From the IMG/VR virus record IMGVR_UViG_3300020420_000017, positions 1-58,788 of that record: DNA of 58,788 nt; one strand, 5' to 3'. This stretch comes from a virus. The notes under the pieces are model-generated. The model did no database searches. It saw only the letters and a list, made by a program, of their open reading frames with translations, and was not told the DNA's origin. The position numbers were made by a program, and so were the translations under genes. Numbering within the stretch: position 1 is the first letter of the stretch; each line of letters begins with the position of its first letter. Below, in pieces: positions 31,446-39,183 of the stretch.

Positions 31446-32026
31446 TGCATAAACTCTGTTAAGTCTGAATCTGCTAATTTTACTTTTCTTTTCTTTCTTT
31501 CTTTTTTAACTATTTCTTTCATTTCATTATCAGAGCTTCTTACTCTTTCAATTCTGTTTCTTAAAGTATCAACAAAAAAAGAAGCTTGATTTTCAGCAAC
31601 TTTTTCTGTTCCGACATCAACAAAGTTTTCCACGCCTGATTTAGTTAAATACTTAAGTTTTATTTCTTGTTGTTTCTTTTCTTTAGTTATTCTACGTAAG
31701 AACGCATACCAAGTGATTTGTGTAAAGTATGCAAACGCGTTTGGTTTACCAGTTCTTGTTGCGGCTTCTAAGTTATAATTTCCTATAGCCTTTAAGCAAT
31801 TTTCTACTGCATCCATTACCATTTCTTCTCTATAGGTATACCTTATAAAGTTAGCTTTATGTGACAATCCTTCTGCTATTCTTAGAAAGCACTGTGCAAT
31901 ATAGTCTGGAACTTTTGGTATTTCTATTTGTTTCTTTCTTGATTCTTCTACTTTTTCTACATAACTGACGACAGCAGTAGAGAAATCAGAATTATTCACA
32001 TAATGAATACTTTTTTTACGTGCCAT
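31442..32026 (-). CDS. 55: gp55 late-transcription sigma factor
   Basis: The protein has 194 residues (T4 185). It includes YREEMVMDAVENCLKAIGNY and NAFAYFTQITWYAFLRRI, a sigma region 2-like segment typical of T4-like gp55. It directs host RNA polymerase to TATAAATA promoters, seven of which are seen in this window. Its own promoter P11 is of the early type, which fits expression before late genes. Confidence 0.93.
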   Translation of the reverse strand: MARKKSIHYVNNSDFSTAVVSYVEKVEESRKKQIEIPKVPDYIAQCFLRIAEGLSHKANFIRYTYREEMVMDAVENCLKAIGNYNLEAATRTGKPNAFAYFTQITWYAFLRRITKEKKQQEIKLKYLTKSGVENFVDVGTEKVAENQASFFVDTLRNRIERVRSSDNEMKEIVKKERKKRKVKLADSDLTEFMQ

Positions 32027-32045
32027 TTTTCCACCTTTTAATAAT

Positions 32046-32074
32046 ATTATACACTATTCTGTGTAAAAGTACAT
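32046..32074 (-). promoter_or_regulatory. Early-type promoter P11 (gp55)
   Basis: The minus strand reads ATGTACT (32074-32068), 16 bases ending TAGTG, then TATAAT (32051-32046), followed by AGGTGG before the gp55 ATG. Confidence 0.75.
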
Positions 32075-32107
32075 AGTTATTTTTTTCTCTTAGTGACGAA
32101 AAAAATT

Positions 32108-32137
32108 GTTTACAAAACTTAAAAAGTATGGTAAAAT
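32108..32137 (+). promoter_or_regulatory. Early-type promoter on the opposite (plus) strand
   Basis: The plus strand reads GTTTACA (32108-32114), 17 bases ending TATGG, then TAAAAT (32132-32137). An AGGGAG site (32151-32156) follows, 7 bases before the ATG at 32164. It faces the whole gene direction and would produce RNA antisense to the LSm-like gene and perhaps uvsW. Confidence 0.65.
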
Positions 32138-32168
32138 AATATAGTATATTAGGGAGAGGGAGTATGTA

Positions 32169-32672
32169 TCAATGTACAGTTTTAGGGCGAGGTTTAAATT
32201 TTATTATGTTATCACTATCTGAATCATTGTTAATCACCGGCTCTTCATTATATTGTTTTCCATATTTTTCTGCTAGAAAGTCTTCCATTTCATCATCTGT
32301 TAATTCACTTACAGCTTTCTGTATTTCATCTAAATTTTCATACGCTTTTCTTCTGTTACCATGTTTTTTTATTTCAGCATTTATTGCTCTTATTGTTGCT
32401 TTATAATATTTTAACATGTCTGGTGAAGGATTAGCAGTTACAATTACATGTGTAGCATTTAAGGATTGTAAAGTTGCTGGATCGTCTTGAAAAGATAACC
32501 ATGGTCTAAATGCAAAAAATCTAAATCCTCTAAAATAATCTTCGACAGTAATTATTTTTAAAGCTTTTTTAATTATAATCTCGTCGCTTTCTTCATCGTT
32601 TGGATAGCTGACTACCTCACAAACTATCTCGTCATTATTAGTAAGTTTTAAATGTTTAATATTTTCTGTCAT
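32169..32672 (-). CDS. Conserved protein with LSm-like N-terminus
   Basis: The protein has 167 residues. The first 45 (HLKLTNNDEIVCEVVSYP) alternate like an Sm/Hfq beta-barrel, followed by VEDYFRGFRFFAFRPWLSF. The C-terminal third is charged and ends in a Lys/Arg/Pro tail, probably disordered. It lies between uvsW and gp55 and is coupled to uvsW. A role in RNA or late transcription is possible from context only, and I cannot match it to gp33. Confidence 0.6.
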   Translation of the reverse strand: MTENIKHLKLTNNDEIVCEVVSYPNDEESDEIIIKKALKIITVEDYFRGFRFFAFRPWLSFQDDPATLQSLNATHVIVTANPSPDMLKYYKATIRAINAEIKKHGNRRKAYENLDEIQKAVSELTDDEMEDFLAEKYGKQYNEEPVINNDSDSDNIIKFKPRPKTVH

Positions 32673-34141
32673 AGTTTTACTTTAAAAGTTTTATGGTTAA
32701 ATTTTTCTCTTCCGTATATTCTAAGTCTTTCATCACCATGTAGTATACCATAATTTTTTCTAGACTTCCAACTTATATCATCAACAATGTCATATAACGT
32801 CGTATCTTTTCCGTCATCAGTTTTTCTTAAACCTCTACCTATACTTTGTAACACACGTATTTGAGATTTTGATGGTGAAGCAAACACTATATTATGTAAG
32901 TTCCTAATATTTATACCGGTGCTAAAAGTACCAAGTGATGCTACAACTATTGAATCTTTTTGCTTTTCAACTATTGCCCTTATACCTTCTCTATCAGATG
33001 TTGCAGTTTCTCCGGACACGAAAAAAATCTTGCGACTTTCATTCGCTTTTTCTTTTATAAGATTATATAACGGCTTACCGTGTTTATCTACATAATTATA
33101 CAAAACTAACGTGTTACCTTTTAAATCTAGAGTTAGGTTACGAATAAATTTATTTCTTCTTTGATAGTTTACTATATGCTGTATCTCGTCTTGGTAAGAC
33201 TGCTTACCAAATCCTTTTCTTATGTTATCATCATACTCTAATATTATTCTTTGTATCATTAACTTTGCAAGAGTATCGTCATCTTGAAGTTGTCTTGTAC
33301 TTGTAACTCGATATATTTTACCAAACAAACCTTGTAGCACTAACTCGTGTGTTAGTGCACCATCTAGAGTTCCTGTTGTTCCAAATCTGTATTCAGCTTC
33401 TTTACATTTATTCATAATAGTTGTAAGTGACTTAGATTTAAAACCATGGCATTCATCACCAAACACTGCACCAAATTGTTCGAACCATTGATGTTGTAAT
33501 CTATAAATTGATTGCCAAGTACTAATTAAAACTCTTTTATCGGTATTCTTATCTTTTCCGGAATATATTCTGTGACAATTATTTTCTACATCAAAACCGT
33601 AATCTTTAAAATCAGTATATAATTGTTCTACTAATGATGTCGTAGGAACTACTATTAAGACATTATCTTTATAATTTTCTAAATACCATCTGACTAAAAC
33701 ATATATTATTAATGACTTACCTGAACCGGTAGGAGATAGTAATATAGCATTTTTTCTTTGTATGCCGGTAGCAACAGCATCAAATTGGTATGGTCTTATT
33801 GTGTATGGCATATTTAAATCTTCTATGAAAGCCATAAGCATATCAACATCAATTGGATTTCCAATGTTTGGACTACCGTAATCACTTTCTAGTATTTCAA
33901 CTTCATACTCTCTTGATTCTGCAAATTTTAATATTTGTGGAAATAATCCTGCAGGTAACTCGCTAGTAATTTGATTGTATAATCTTATCTTACCGTCCCA
34001 TACACGATTCTTATATGCTGGCATAAACTTATACCCAGGCACATAAAAAGAAAAAAAGTCTCTTAGCTCTGCCTTTGTGCCGCTACCACAGTCAATTTGT
34101 ATTATTGAGTGATTTAGTTTCCTGACTCGAATTGTTTCCAT
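32669..34141 (-). CDS. uvsW: UvsW DNA/RNA helicase
   Basis: The protein has 490 residues from the ATG at 34141, whose IIQIDCGSGTKAELRDFFSF matches the T4 UvsW N-terminus. Superfamily 2 motifs follow: I SPTGSGKS, II DECH (GDECHGF), III-like GTTGTL, V SLGTFSTGINI and VI QSIGRGLRK. It unwinds branched DNA and R-loops and shuts down origin-type replication. It overlaps uvsY by 28 bases. Confidence 0.94.
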   Translation of the reverse strand: METIRVRKLNHSIIQIDCGSGTKAELRDFFSFYVPGYKFMPAYKNRVWDGKIRLYNQITSELPAGLFPQILKFAESREYEVEILESDYGSPNIGNPIDVDMLMAFIEDLNMPYTIRPYQFDAVATGIQRKNAILLSPTGSGKSLIIYVLVRWYLENYKDNVLIVVPTTSLVEQLYTDFKDYGFDVENNCHRIYSGKDKNTDKRVLISTWQSIYRLQHQWFEQFGAVFGDECHGFKSKSLTTIMNKCKEAEYRFGTTGTLDGALTHELVLQGLFGKIYRVTSTRQLQDDDTLAKLMIQRIILEYDDNIRKGFGKQSYQDEIQHIVNYQRRNKFIRNLTLDLKGNTLVLYNYVDKHGKPLYNLIKEKANESRKIFFVSGETATSDREGIRAIVEKQKDSIVVASLGTFSTGINIRNLHNIVFASPSKSQIRVLQSIGRGLRKTDDGKDTTLYDIVDDISWKSRKNYGILHGDERLRIYGREKFNHKTFKVKL

Positions 34142-34560
34142 TTTATTATATTTGATATCGTTTGATGACGCCATTTTAAGTTGTCTATTATTTCTGATAA
34201 TGTTTCTAAAACTGTTTTCCAATATTGTATTTTCTCTTCTGATTTTTGTATCTCAGGATCACTATCATAATAGTAATCCATTTCACCTTTTAATATTTTT
34301 AAACCATCAAAAGGATCAAGTTCCCATCCTTTACTCTCAATTGTTGTTCTATCCATCTTACCGTTATAGTATAACCATTTTTGTTTTAATAACATTTTTT
34401 GTTCTAATTCTACACGTTTTAATTCTAATTTAGCAGTTGACCAGTGCTGTAAATATTTAGAATGTAATATGGGAGTTTGTCTTGATGTGTGTACTAAGTC
34501 TGTTTGATTAATAACACAATCTCTTTGCCACGATTCGTGGACTTGTTTCAAATCTATCAT
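34114..34560 (-). CDS. uvsY: UvsY recombination mediator
   Basis: The protein has 148 residues (T4 137). The order of features matches UvsY: an N-terminal helix (LKQVHESWQRDCVINQT), LHSKYLQHWSTAKLELKRVE, a middle YYNGKMD, then KIQYWKTVLETL and the end IIKWKQFESG. It loads UvsX on gp32-coated single-stranded DNA. Its genomic link to uvsW is as in T4. Confidence 0.88.
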   Translation of the reverse strand: MIDLKQVHESWQRDCVINQTDLVHTSRQTPILHSKYLQHWSTAKLELKRVELEQKMLLKQKWLYYNGKMDRTTIESKGWELDPFDGLKILKGEMDYYYDSDPEIQKSEEKIQYWKTVLETLSEIIDNLKWRHQTISNIIKWKQFESGN

Positions 34561-34580
34561 AATCTCTCCAATAATATATA

Positions 34581-35153
34581 TTATCTGTTTCCGATAACAT
34601 TACCTGTTACTGTGAACGACTCTGTAAAAGATCCAGTCGTTGAATTCTTTCTAAGAATATCAAAGTATGTGAATCTAAAAGATGCTCCAAAAGTTAAAAA
34701 AGAATCGCCACCGCTTGTTGTTTGAAATTGTATGTCTGTTAAAGCTACTGGTATAGCATCTCTATATTTTATTCTAATTATAGGTTGATTAGAACTATTC
34801 AATATAGACAAAGTTATATCAGCTGCTGCTGGCGGTAACGCTGCATTTTGAAATCTTTGACTGGGATTTACGTTGTCTTGATCTAAAATTCTTCTCATCC
34901 AATCATGCATCTCGGTGTATGATTTCATATCCTCATCTAATATTATATTAGCTAACATTTCGTTATAAGTTAACTTGTCACCAGGCATTGGTACTGCAGC
35001 AATTTTACGAAATGAAAGATCTGCTGAATTCATTATTACACCAGCGTGTGTAAAGTCTTGAACAAAATAATCCAAGTTAGGATAGTTTGTCCTATCTATT
35101 ATAAGTTTAAAGCCGGTTGGCTGAAGATAATTGAAGTTTGTTGTTAATGCCAT
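34581..35153 (-). CDS. Tail-tube-like structural protein downstream of gp23
   Basis: The protein has 190 residues. It starts MALTTNFNYLQPTGFKLIID and has DEDMKSYTEMHDWMRRIL in the middle, then beta strands. The overall pattern resembles gp19-type tube proteins, so it may be a tube or baseplate-initiator (gp54-like) protein. It is a known neighbour of gp23 in marine T4-like phages. A TATAAATA late promoter ends five bases before the ATG, so the late mRNA would be leaderless. Confidence 0.65.
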   Translation of the reverse strand: MALTTNFNYLQPTGFKLIIDRTNYPNLDYFVQDFTHAGVIMNSADLSFRKIAAVPMPGDKLTYNEMLANIILDEDMKSYTEMHDWMRRILDQDNVNPSQRFQNAALPPAAADITLSILNSSNQPIIRIKYRDAIPVALTDIQFQTTSGGDSFLTFGASFRFTYFDILRKNSTTGSFTESFTVTGNVIGNR

Positions 35154-35158
35154 ACTAT

Positions 35159-35166
35159 TATTTATA
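35159..35166 (-). promoter_or_regulatory. Late promoter L2 (TATAAATA), leaderless layout
   Basis: The exact TATAAATA ends five bases upstream of the ATG at 35153. With the T4 rule (box at -13 to -6) transcription would begin on the A of that ATG. No ribosome site is present in the gap. Confidence 0.7.
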
Positions 35167-35175
35167 TCAAAAAAA

Positions 35176-35196
35176 AGAGGAGCTGTGCGCTCCTCT
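35176..35196 (-). terminator. Intrinsic terminator after gp23
   Basis: The minus strand AGAGGAGC / GCTCCTCT forms a perfect 8-bp stem with a 5-base loop and a following run of T. It lies 18 bases after the gp23 stop and separates head-gene transcription from L2. Confidence 0.92.
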
Positions 35197-35214
35197 CTTA
35201 AAAAGTGCTAAGAT

Positions 35215-36540
35215 TTAGGCACCTAGAATATTATCAACTCTGAATATTCTGTAGTACTGGTTAGTCTTAACTGTAGCTAAGCCATCATGCGGACCAGAAG
35301 TTACGAATGGGTTTGACACCATGCCGTACCTAGTCTTGAATCCAATTTTTGGCTGGAAAGTATCTTCACCTACTGCTCTTACCATTGTTAGTGGTACATA
35401 AGGACAATAGAAAAGACCTGCATCGTATGGGTTAGTTCCCTTATAGCCTACGTTGATGTAGTCAGTATTTGCATACGGATCAATGTAAACTTTTACTCTG
35501 CCGTTAAGCGTACCAGCAAAAGTGTTACCTGTATCATCAACGTTTAATGTTGTTGACATTGCAGGTGTATAATCCATCATGCCAGCTGCAGCTAATGCAG
35601 ATGCTACATCAGATGAACAGATAATAAAGTTACCTTTACCTCTACGTGTCTGCTTAGCAATAATATTAGCTTCTCTTTCAATCTGAAGGATTAACCCTTT
35701 AAACTTCTCAACTGACCATCTACCATCAGCATCTGTTTGAATATTAAAGATACCATTGATAGCGGTGTTTGTTTGAAGTGCACCAGTTTTTGCCTGTGAA
35801 TTAAGAGTTCTGATTACTTCTCTATTAATTTCAGCTAAGATTTCTGTTGACAAGATGTTTGCCAATTCTGTCTCAGCGTCAAGACCGTGAATAGCTTTAA
35901 GGTCTTGAGCTAATTCTAAGCTGTATTCAGCTTTTAACGCTCTTGACTTAGCAGTTACGGTTGCTTTTTCGATAGTGAAACCCATTTCTCTGAAAGATGT
36001 CTCGCCTGAGCTACCGTGTGCCTCAGCGTTTGCTGTTGACATACCGCCGGCTGCTAGAGCTGTTAATCTTTGGTCATCTAGGTTTGAATCTTGAGCTGCT
36101 GAGTCAATGTTATTTAAACCTGATGTATTATCAGAATCGTGTGTTCCGCCACTATCGCCTGAGAATGTTGTCTCAGCTTCATTAAATAGTGCTTCTCTAT
36201 TTGATGTTGAACCTCCGCCATATCTTGACTTCATGGCAAAGATTAAGCCTGTAGGACCTGACATTGGCTGCACACCACAGACATCGTATGCCATTAAGTT
36301 TGGCATAGCACGTCTAACTAGTGCAATCAATACAGGGTTCCAATTTGCTACACTTGTTGTAGCGTTAGCTGGTGCTGCCTCTGTAATCATTCCTTCTTCT
36401 CTTAAAGCGATTTCCTGATTTTCGAGTATTGCAGCTGTAACAGCTTTTCTGTGGTGATCGGTGATTTTACCAGCAGTTTCTTCATTAAGTACTGGTGCCC
36501 ACTTTTCAACCAACCTGTCGTAAGATACTGTATTTTGCAT
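35215..36540 (-). CDS. 23: gp23 major capsid protein
   Basis: The protein has 441 residues (T4 521 before cleavage). It contains typical T4-like gp23 segments (GPTGLIFAMKSRYG; FREMGFTIEKATVTAKSRALKAEYS; MVRAVGEDTFQPKIGFKTRYGM). The N-terminal 60-70 residues are the region removed by gp21 in T4. It forms the hexamers of the head. The ribosome site is GGGGG just upstream. Confidence 0.96.
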   Translation of the reverse strand: MQNTVSYDRLVEKWAPVLNEETAGKITDHHRKAVTAAILENQEIALREEGMITEAAPANATTSVANWNPVLIALVRRAMPNLMAYDVCGVQPMSGPTGLIFAMKSRYGGGSTSNREALFNEAETTFSGDSGGTHDSDNTSGLNNIDSAAQDSNLDDQRLTALAAGGMSTANAEAHGSSGETSFREMGFTIEKATVTAKSRALKAEYSLELAQDLKAIHGLDAETELANILSTEILAEINREVIRTLNSQAKTGALQTNTAINGIFNIQTDADGRWSVEKFKGLILQIEREANIIAKQTRRGKGNFIICSSDVASALAAAGMMDYTPAMSTTLNVDDTGNTFAGTLNGRVKVYIDPYANTDYINVGYKGTNPYDAGLFYCPYVPLTMVRAVGEDTFQPKIGFKTRYGMVSNPFVTSGPHDGLATVKTNQYYRIFRVDNILGA

Positions 36541-36549
36541 CTGTACCCC

Positions 36550-37626
36550 CTATTTTATTGCGGTTTTTTTGATTGCTTTAAGATACTGATCCATTGAACC
36601 TGATACTTCTACTGGAGAATCATCATCTTCAATTTCTTCTGTACCTGATACTTTATTAGTTTTAAAATATGATTCTTTAACTGTTGCTACTTTTGTTGCA
36701 AAAGTTTCTTGGTCTTCGTAATCAATATTATCAACTAACTGTGTAAGCTTTTCGACTTGAGTGTCTGCTAGATCTTTAGAAGCTTCTCTTATTACTTCGT
36801 CTCTTCTATAGTTTTCTAACTCTTCTGCCATGTTTATGGCATCGTCTGTGGCCTTATTAAGTTTTACTTCAAGGTCATCAACGGTGTCTGCTAGCTCTTC
36901 GACCATGTCAGTTTTTCCTTCTGGCACTTCGATGTAGGACTCTGTGAATAAGCCTTTTAACTTGTTCATAAAGTCTTCAGCGATCTCAGTTCTTAAACCA
37001 TTTTGGATAGCTAACTTGTTCTCTTCCATCCAGCCTTCAACTACGTAGTTTAGGTAGCTGTCAACTTTCTCTACGAGGTCTGCTTTTGTTTGCTCAACTT
37101 CAGCAGTGAACTCCTCATTATACTTCTCTTCGAGTCTATCAATCTCAGCATTTACTTTTGCATTGATTGCAGTCTCAAAAATGATTTCTGCTTTCTGCTT
37201 GAATTCATCGGACAGCGTAGCTTCTTCATTGACAAGTGCTTTAAGATCATCTTTAAAATCAACTTCGACTTGAACTTGATCTTTGACTTCTTCTTCAGCG
37301 ATTGGTTCGCCGGCAAAGTCTTCTTCACTGGTACTCATATTCATTTTATACATGGCATCTAACTTTTGTTTTTTCATACCTTGCATATTGGTTACCATAG
37401 CGGCAATCAAACCAGCCTTAGTCTTTGGCATTGGATCTTTTTTAGTGTTATCAGCAGCAGTTCCACCGGCCATTTTTCTTTTTGGCGCTGTTCCTGTTGC
37501 ATCACCTGCTTTGTCAACTGAAGCGACTGACTGGCCTTCAGCATTTTTAGGATCGTGTTTCATTTCAGAGATTTCCTCATCATTCTCTTGGAGCTCCACG
37601 TCCTGATTTTCTATTTTATCAGTCAT
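36550..37626 (-). CDS. 22: gp22 prohead scaffolding core protein
   Basis: The protein has 358 residues. It is highly charged, Glu/Lys-rich and helical for most of its length (for example NAEIDRLEEKYNEEFTAEVE), with a low-complexity N-terminus. The position between the protease gp21 and gp23 is that of gp22. It should build the prohead core and be cleaved to peptides on maturation. Confidence 0.88.
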   Translation of the reverse strand: MTDKIENQDVELQENDEEISEMKHDPKNAEGQSVASVDKAGDATGTAPKRKMAGGTAADNTKKDPMPKTKAGLIAAMVTNMQGMKKQKLDAMYKMNMSTSEEDFAGEPIAEEEVKDQVQVEVDFKDDLKALVNEEATLSDEFKQKAEIIFETAINAKVNAEIDRLEEKYNEEFTAEVEQTKADLVEKVDSYLNYVVEGWMEENKLAIQNGLRTEIAEDFMNKLKGLFTESYIEVPEGKTDMVEELADTVDDLEVKLNKATDDAINMAEELENYRRDEVIREASKDLADTQVEKLTQLVDNIDYEDQETFATKVATVKESYFKTNKVSGTEEIEDDDSPVEVSGSMDQYLKAIKKTAIK

Positions 37627-37636
37627 TTTTGACTCC

Positions 37637-38296
37637 TTATTTTGATTTTAATATTGAGAGGAAATTCTTAAATGCACGGACCTCAGTCTCATAGAGATTT
37701 GTTCTTCCAGCTTTTTTAATTTCAGTCTCCATTTTTTCAATTGTTTTAGCTTCTACAACTCCGTTATTCCAAACCCATTCGACACCTTCCATTATCCCAT
37801 TAACAAAAGCTCCAGGTGCGGATGGATCTTGCACGATATCTACCGCGTTAAGAATATAGTCGCTATTTACGACCATTGCGTTGTTGCGTTGGCTTAAACT
37901 TCCCATACCACGAGTCGACACACCGAAAGTTACACCGCCATCAAGCAAGCCTTTTACAACTTCTCCCATTGGGGTTTTAAGTATCGATGCTTCACCCACA
38001 ATATCATTACCTTGAAACTCAAGTTTATTGATCTTGTGAGAAACTTTATCGAGATTTACGGTCGGTCCTTCAGGGTGATTTAACTCACCAACTGCTCTAT
38101 TTTTTTGTACTTGCTCAGTATCATACTTACCTACAGCTTTTTCCATAATAGGCATTGGATATATACGACCGTTTCGATTCTTTTTTTCTGCTTGTGCAAA
38201 GATTCCTTGAATCTTATAATCTTTTTCACCAGTTTTTTTATCTTCAGTAATTAAAAATTCAATATCGTTTTCTGTAAATTCTGATATTAATTTCAT
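37637..38296 (-). CDS. 21: gp21 prohead maturation protease
   Basis: The protein has 219 residues (T4 212). It has the pattern GRIYPMPIMEKA, the catalytic His in GELNHPEG and Ser in FGVSTRGMGS of the herpes/T4 assembly-protease group. It cleaves the scaffold and head proteins. It is followed by gp22 and gp23 as in T4. Confidence 0.92.
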   Translation of the reverse strand: MKLISEFTENDIEFLITEDKKTGEKDYKIQGIFAQAEKKNRNGRIYPMPIMEKAVGKYDTEQVQKNRAVGELNHPEGPTVNLDKVSHKINKLEFQGNDIVGEASILKTPMGEVVKGLLDGGVTFGVSTRGMGSLSQRNNAMVVNSDYILNAVDIVQDPSAPGAFVNGIMEGVEWVWNNGVVEAKTIEKMETEIKKAGRTNLYETEVRAFKNFLSILKSK

Positions 38297-38297
38297 A

Positions 38298-38543
38298 TTA
38301 TCCTCTTGGATACGCTATTTTTGTAAAATGCGTTGTTACAGTACCGGCATGAAGTTCATCTTCTTTGTTTTTCTGGATTACAATTGATTGGTTCTCATGC
38401 ATTTGAAATGTACCACCAGTTGTTACGTTAGTAATTAAATCGTCGGCAGTTGCACAAATATAAACGTTTTGTGCTTTACCTACAGTTGTTTTATTACTAC
38501 TTCCATTTGCAGTAACTTTAGCTGCTAAAGGTCTAATTTCCAT
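38298..38543 (-). CDS. Small structural-region hypothetical protein
   Basis: The 81-residue protein is beta-rich with Thr, Asn and Gly (VTTGGTFQMHENQSIVIQK). The start overlaps the stop of the upstream gene (TAATG). The fold suggests a small virion or head-decoration protein, but no family is recognised. Confidence 0.6.
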   Translation of the reverse strand: MEIRPLAAKVTANGSSNKTTVGKAQNVYICATADDLITNVTTGGTFQMHENQSIVIQKNKEDELHAGTVTTHFTKIAYPRG

Positions 38544-38761
38544 TATTTCATACCCTTGTATTGTTTAACAAATTCTTTTGCTGCTTTCTCAGCTTCTCTT
38601 TGAGAACGATAAACATCAAGTCTATCGCCATCAACATAAGCAACAAAGCCATTACGTTCTTTATGCACCATTACTGGTATTCTACCGATCTTTTTGTTGA
38701 ATACCATTTTACCTTCTGGCTTACGTCCTGTTAACTCTCTTATATCTAAAAAAGTTTTCAT
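38543..38761 (-). CDS. Small basic hypothetical protein
   Basis: The 72-residue basic protein (IPVMVHKERNGFVAYVDGD; EAEKAAKEFVKQYKG) has a beta-beta-alpha pattern. Late promoter L3 lies 11 bases upstream, so its late mRNA has only about a 5-base leader. Function is unknown. Confidence 0.6.
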   Translation of the reverse strand: MKTFLDIRELTGRKPEGKMVFNKKIGRIPVMVHKERNGFVAYVDGDRLDVYRSQREAEKAAKEFVKQYKGMK

Positions 38762-38771
38762 TTCTTACCTT

Positions 38772-38779
38772 TATTTATA
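38772..38779 (-). promoter_or_regulatory. Late promoter L3 (TATAAATA)
   Basis: The minus strand has an exact TATAAATA followed by AAGGTAAGAA and the ATG at 38761. It should drive the two small genes, gp21, gp22 and gp23. The expected RNA start leaves only about five leader bases. Confidence 0.82.
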
Positions 38780-38790
38780 CTTTTTGTGTT

Positions 38791-39183
38791 TTAGACAGCT
38801 GCGCCTTCAATTTCATTATCTCCTTCGTCTTCAACGTCTGATTCGATGTCATCTTCTTCTGGATCGGCTTCCTCATCTCCGTTAATTTCGTCAGTCTCTC
38901 CTTCGTCATCGATAATCTCATTTTCAACATCTGCATCACTTGCTGTTGTTCCTTCGTTATCTCCATCTTCTGCCTCTGATTCTAGTTCTTCGTCATCAGG
39001 TTCACCGTTATATATTTGACCTGCTAATTTTATTTTAGTTTGATCTAATACGTCTGCCAATTTAACTGTCATTACGTCGTTAAAAATTTCATTTGCTTTA
39101 TTATAATCTTTATCAAGAGAACTTTTAACTAAATCAGCTAAAGGATTCTCTTCTTGCGCTGTTGCATCTTGTACTTCACTCAT
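38791..39183 (-). CDS. 67: Acidic prohead core protein (gp67-like)
   Basis: The protein has 130 residues. The first 65 are helical (NPLADLVKSSLDKDYNKANE; MTVKLADVLDQTKIKLAGQI) and recall the T4 gp67 N-terminus. The remaining half is almost all Asp, Glu, Gly and Asn. The place directly after portal gp20 is that of gene 67 in T4, a scaffold-core component. Confidence 0.78.
   Translation of the reverse strand: MSEVQDATAQEENPLADLVKSSLDKDYNKANEIFNDVMTVKLADVLDQTKIKLAGQIYNGEPDDEELESEAEDGDNEGTTASDADVENEIIDDEGETDEINGDEEADPEEDDIESDVEDEGDNEIEGAAV

Noticed and set aside
32164-32406. 80-codon plus-strand ORF as a normal protein-coding gene
   Set aside because: It has good initiation signals but lies entirely antisense to a conserved gene and its hydrophobic stretches look like mirror coding. 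I keep the promoter as a feature and the ORF only as a hypothesis.
35997-36418. Two plus-strand ORFs opposite gp23
   Set aside because: They mirror the capsid reading frame and have no start signals. Plus-strand coding is otherwise absent.
38775-38966. 63-residue minus-strand ORF over the acidic gp67-like gene
   Set aside because: It is an out-of-frame reading of the repetitive acidic codons. The gp67-like frame has the right position and start.
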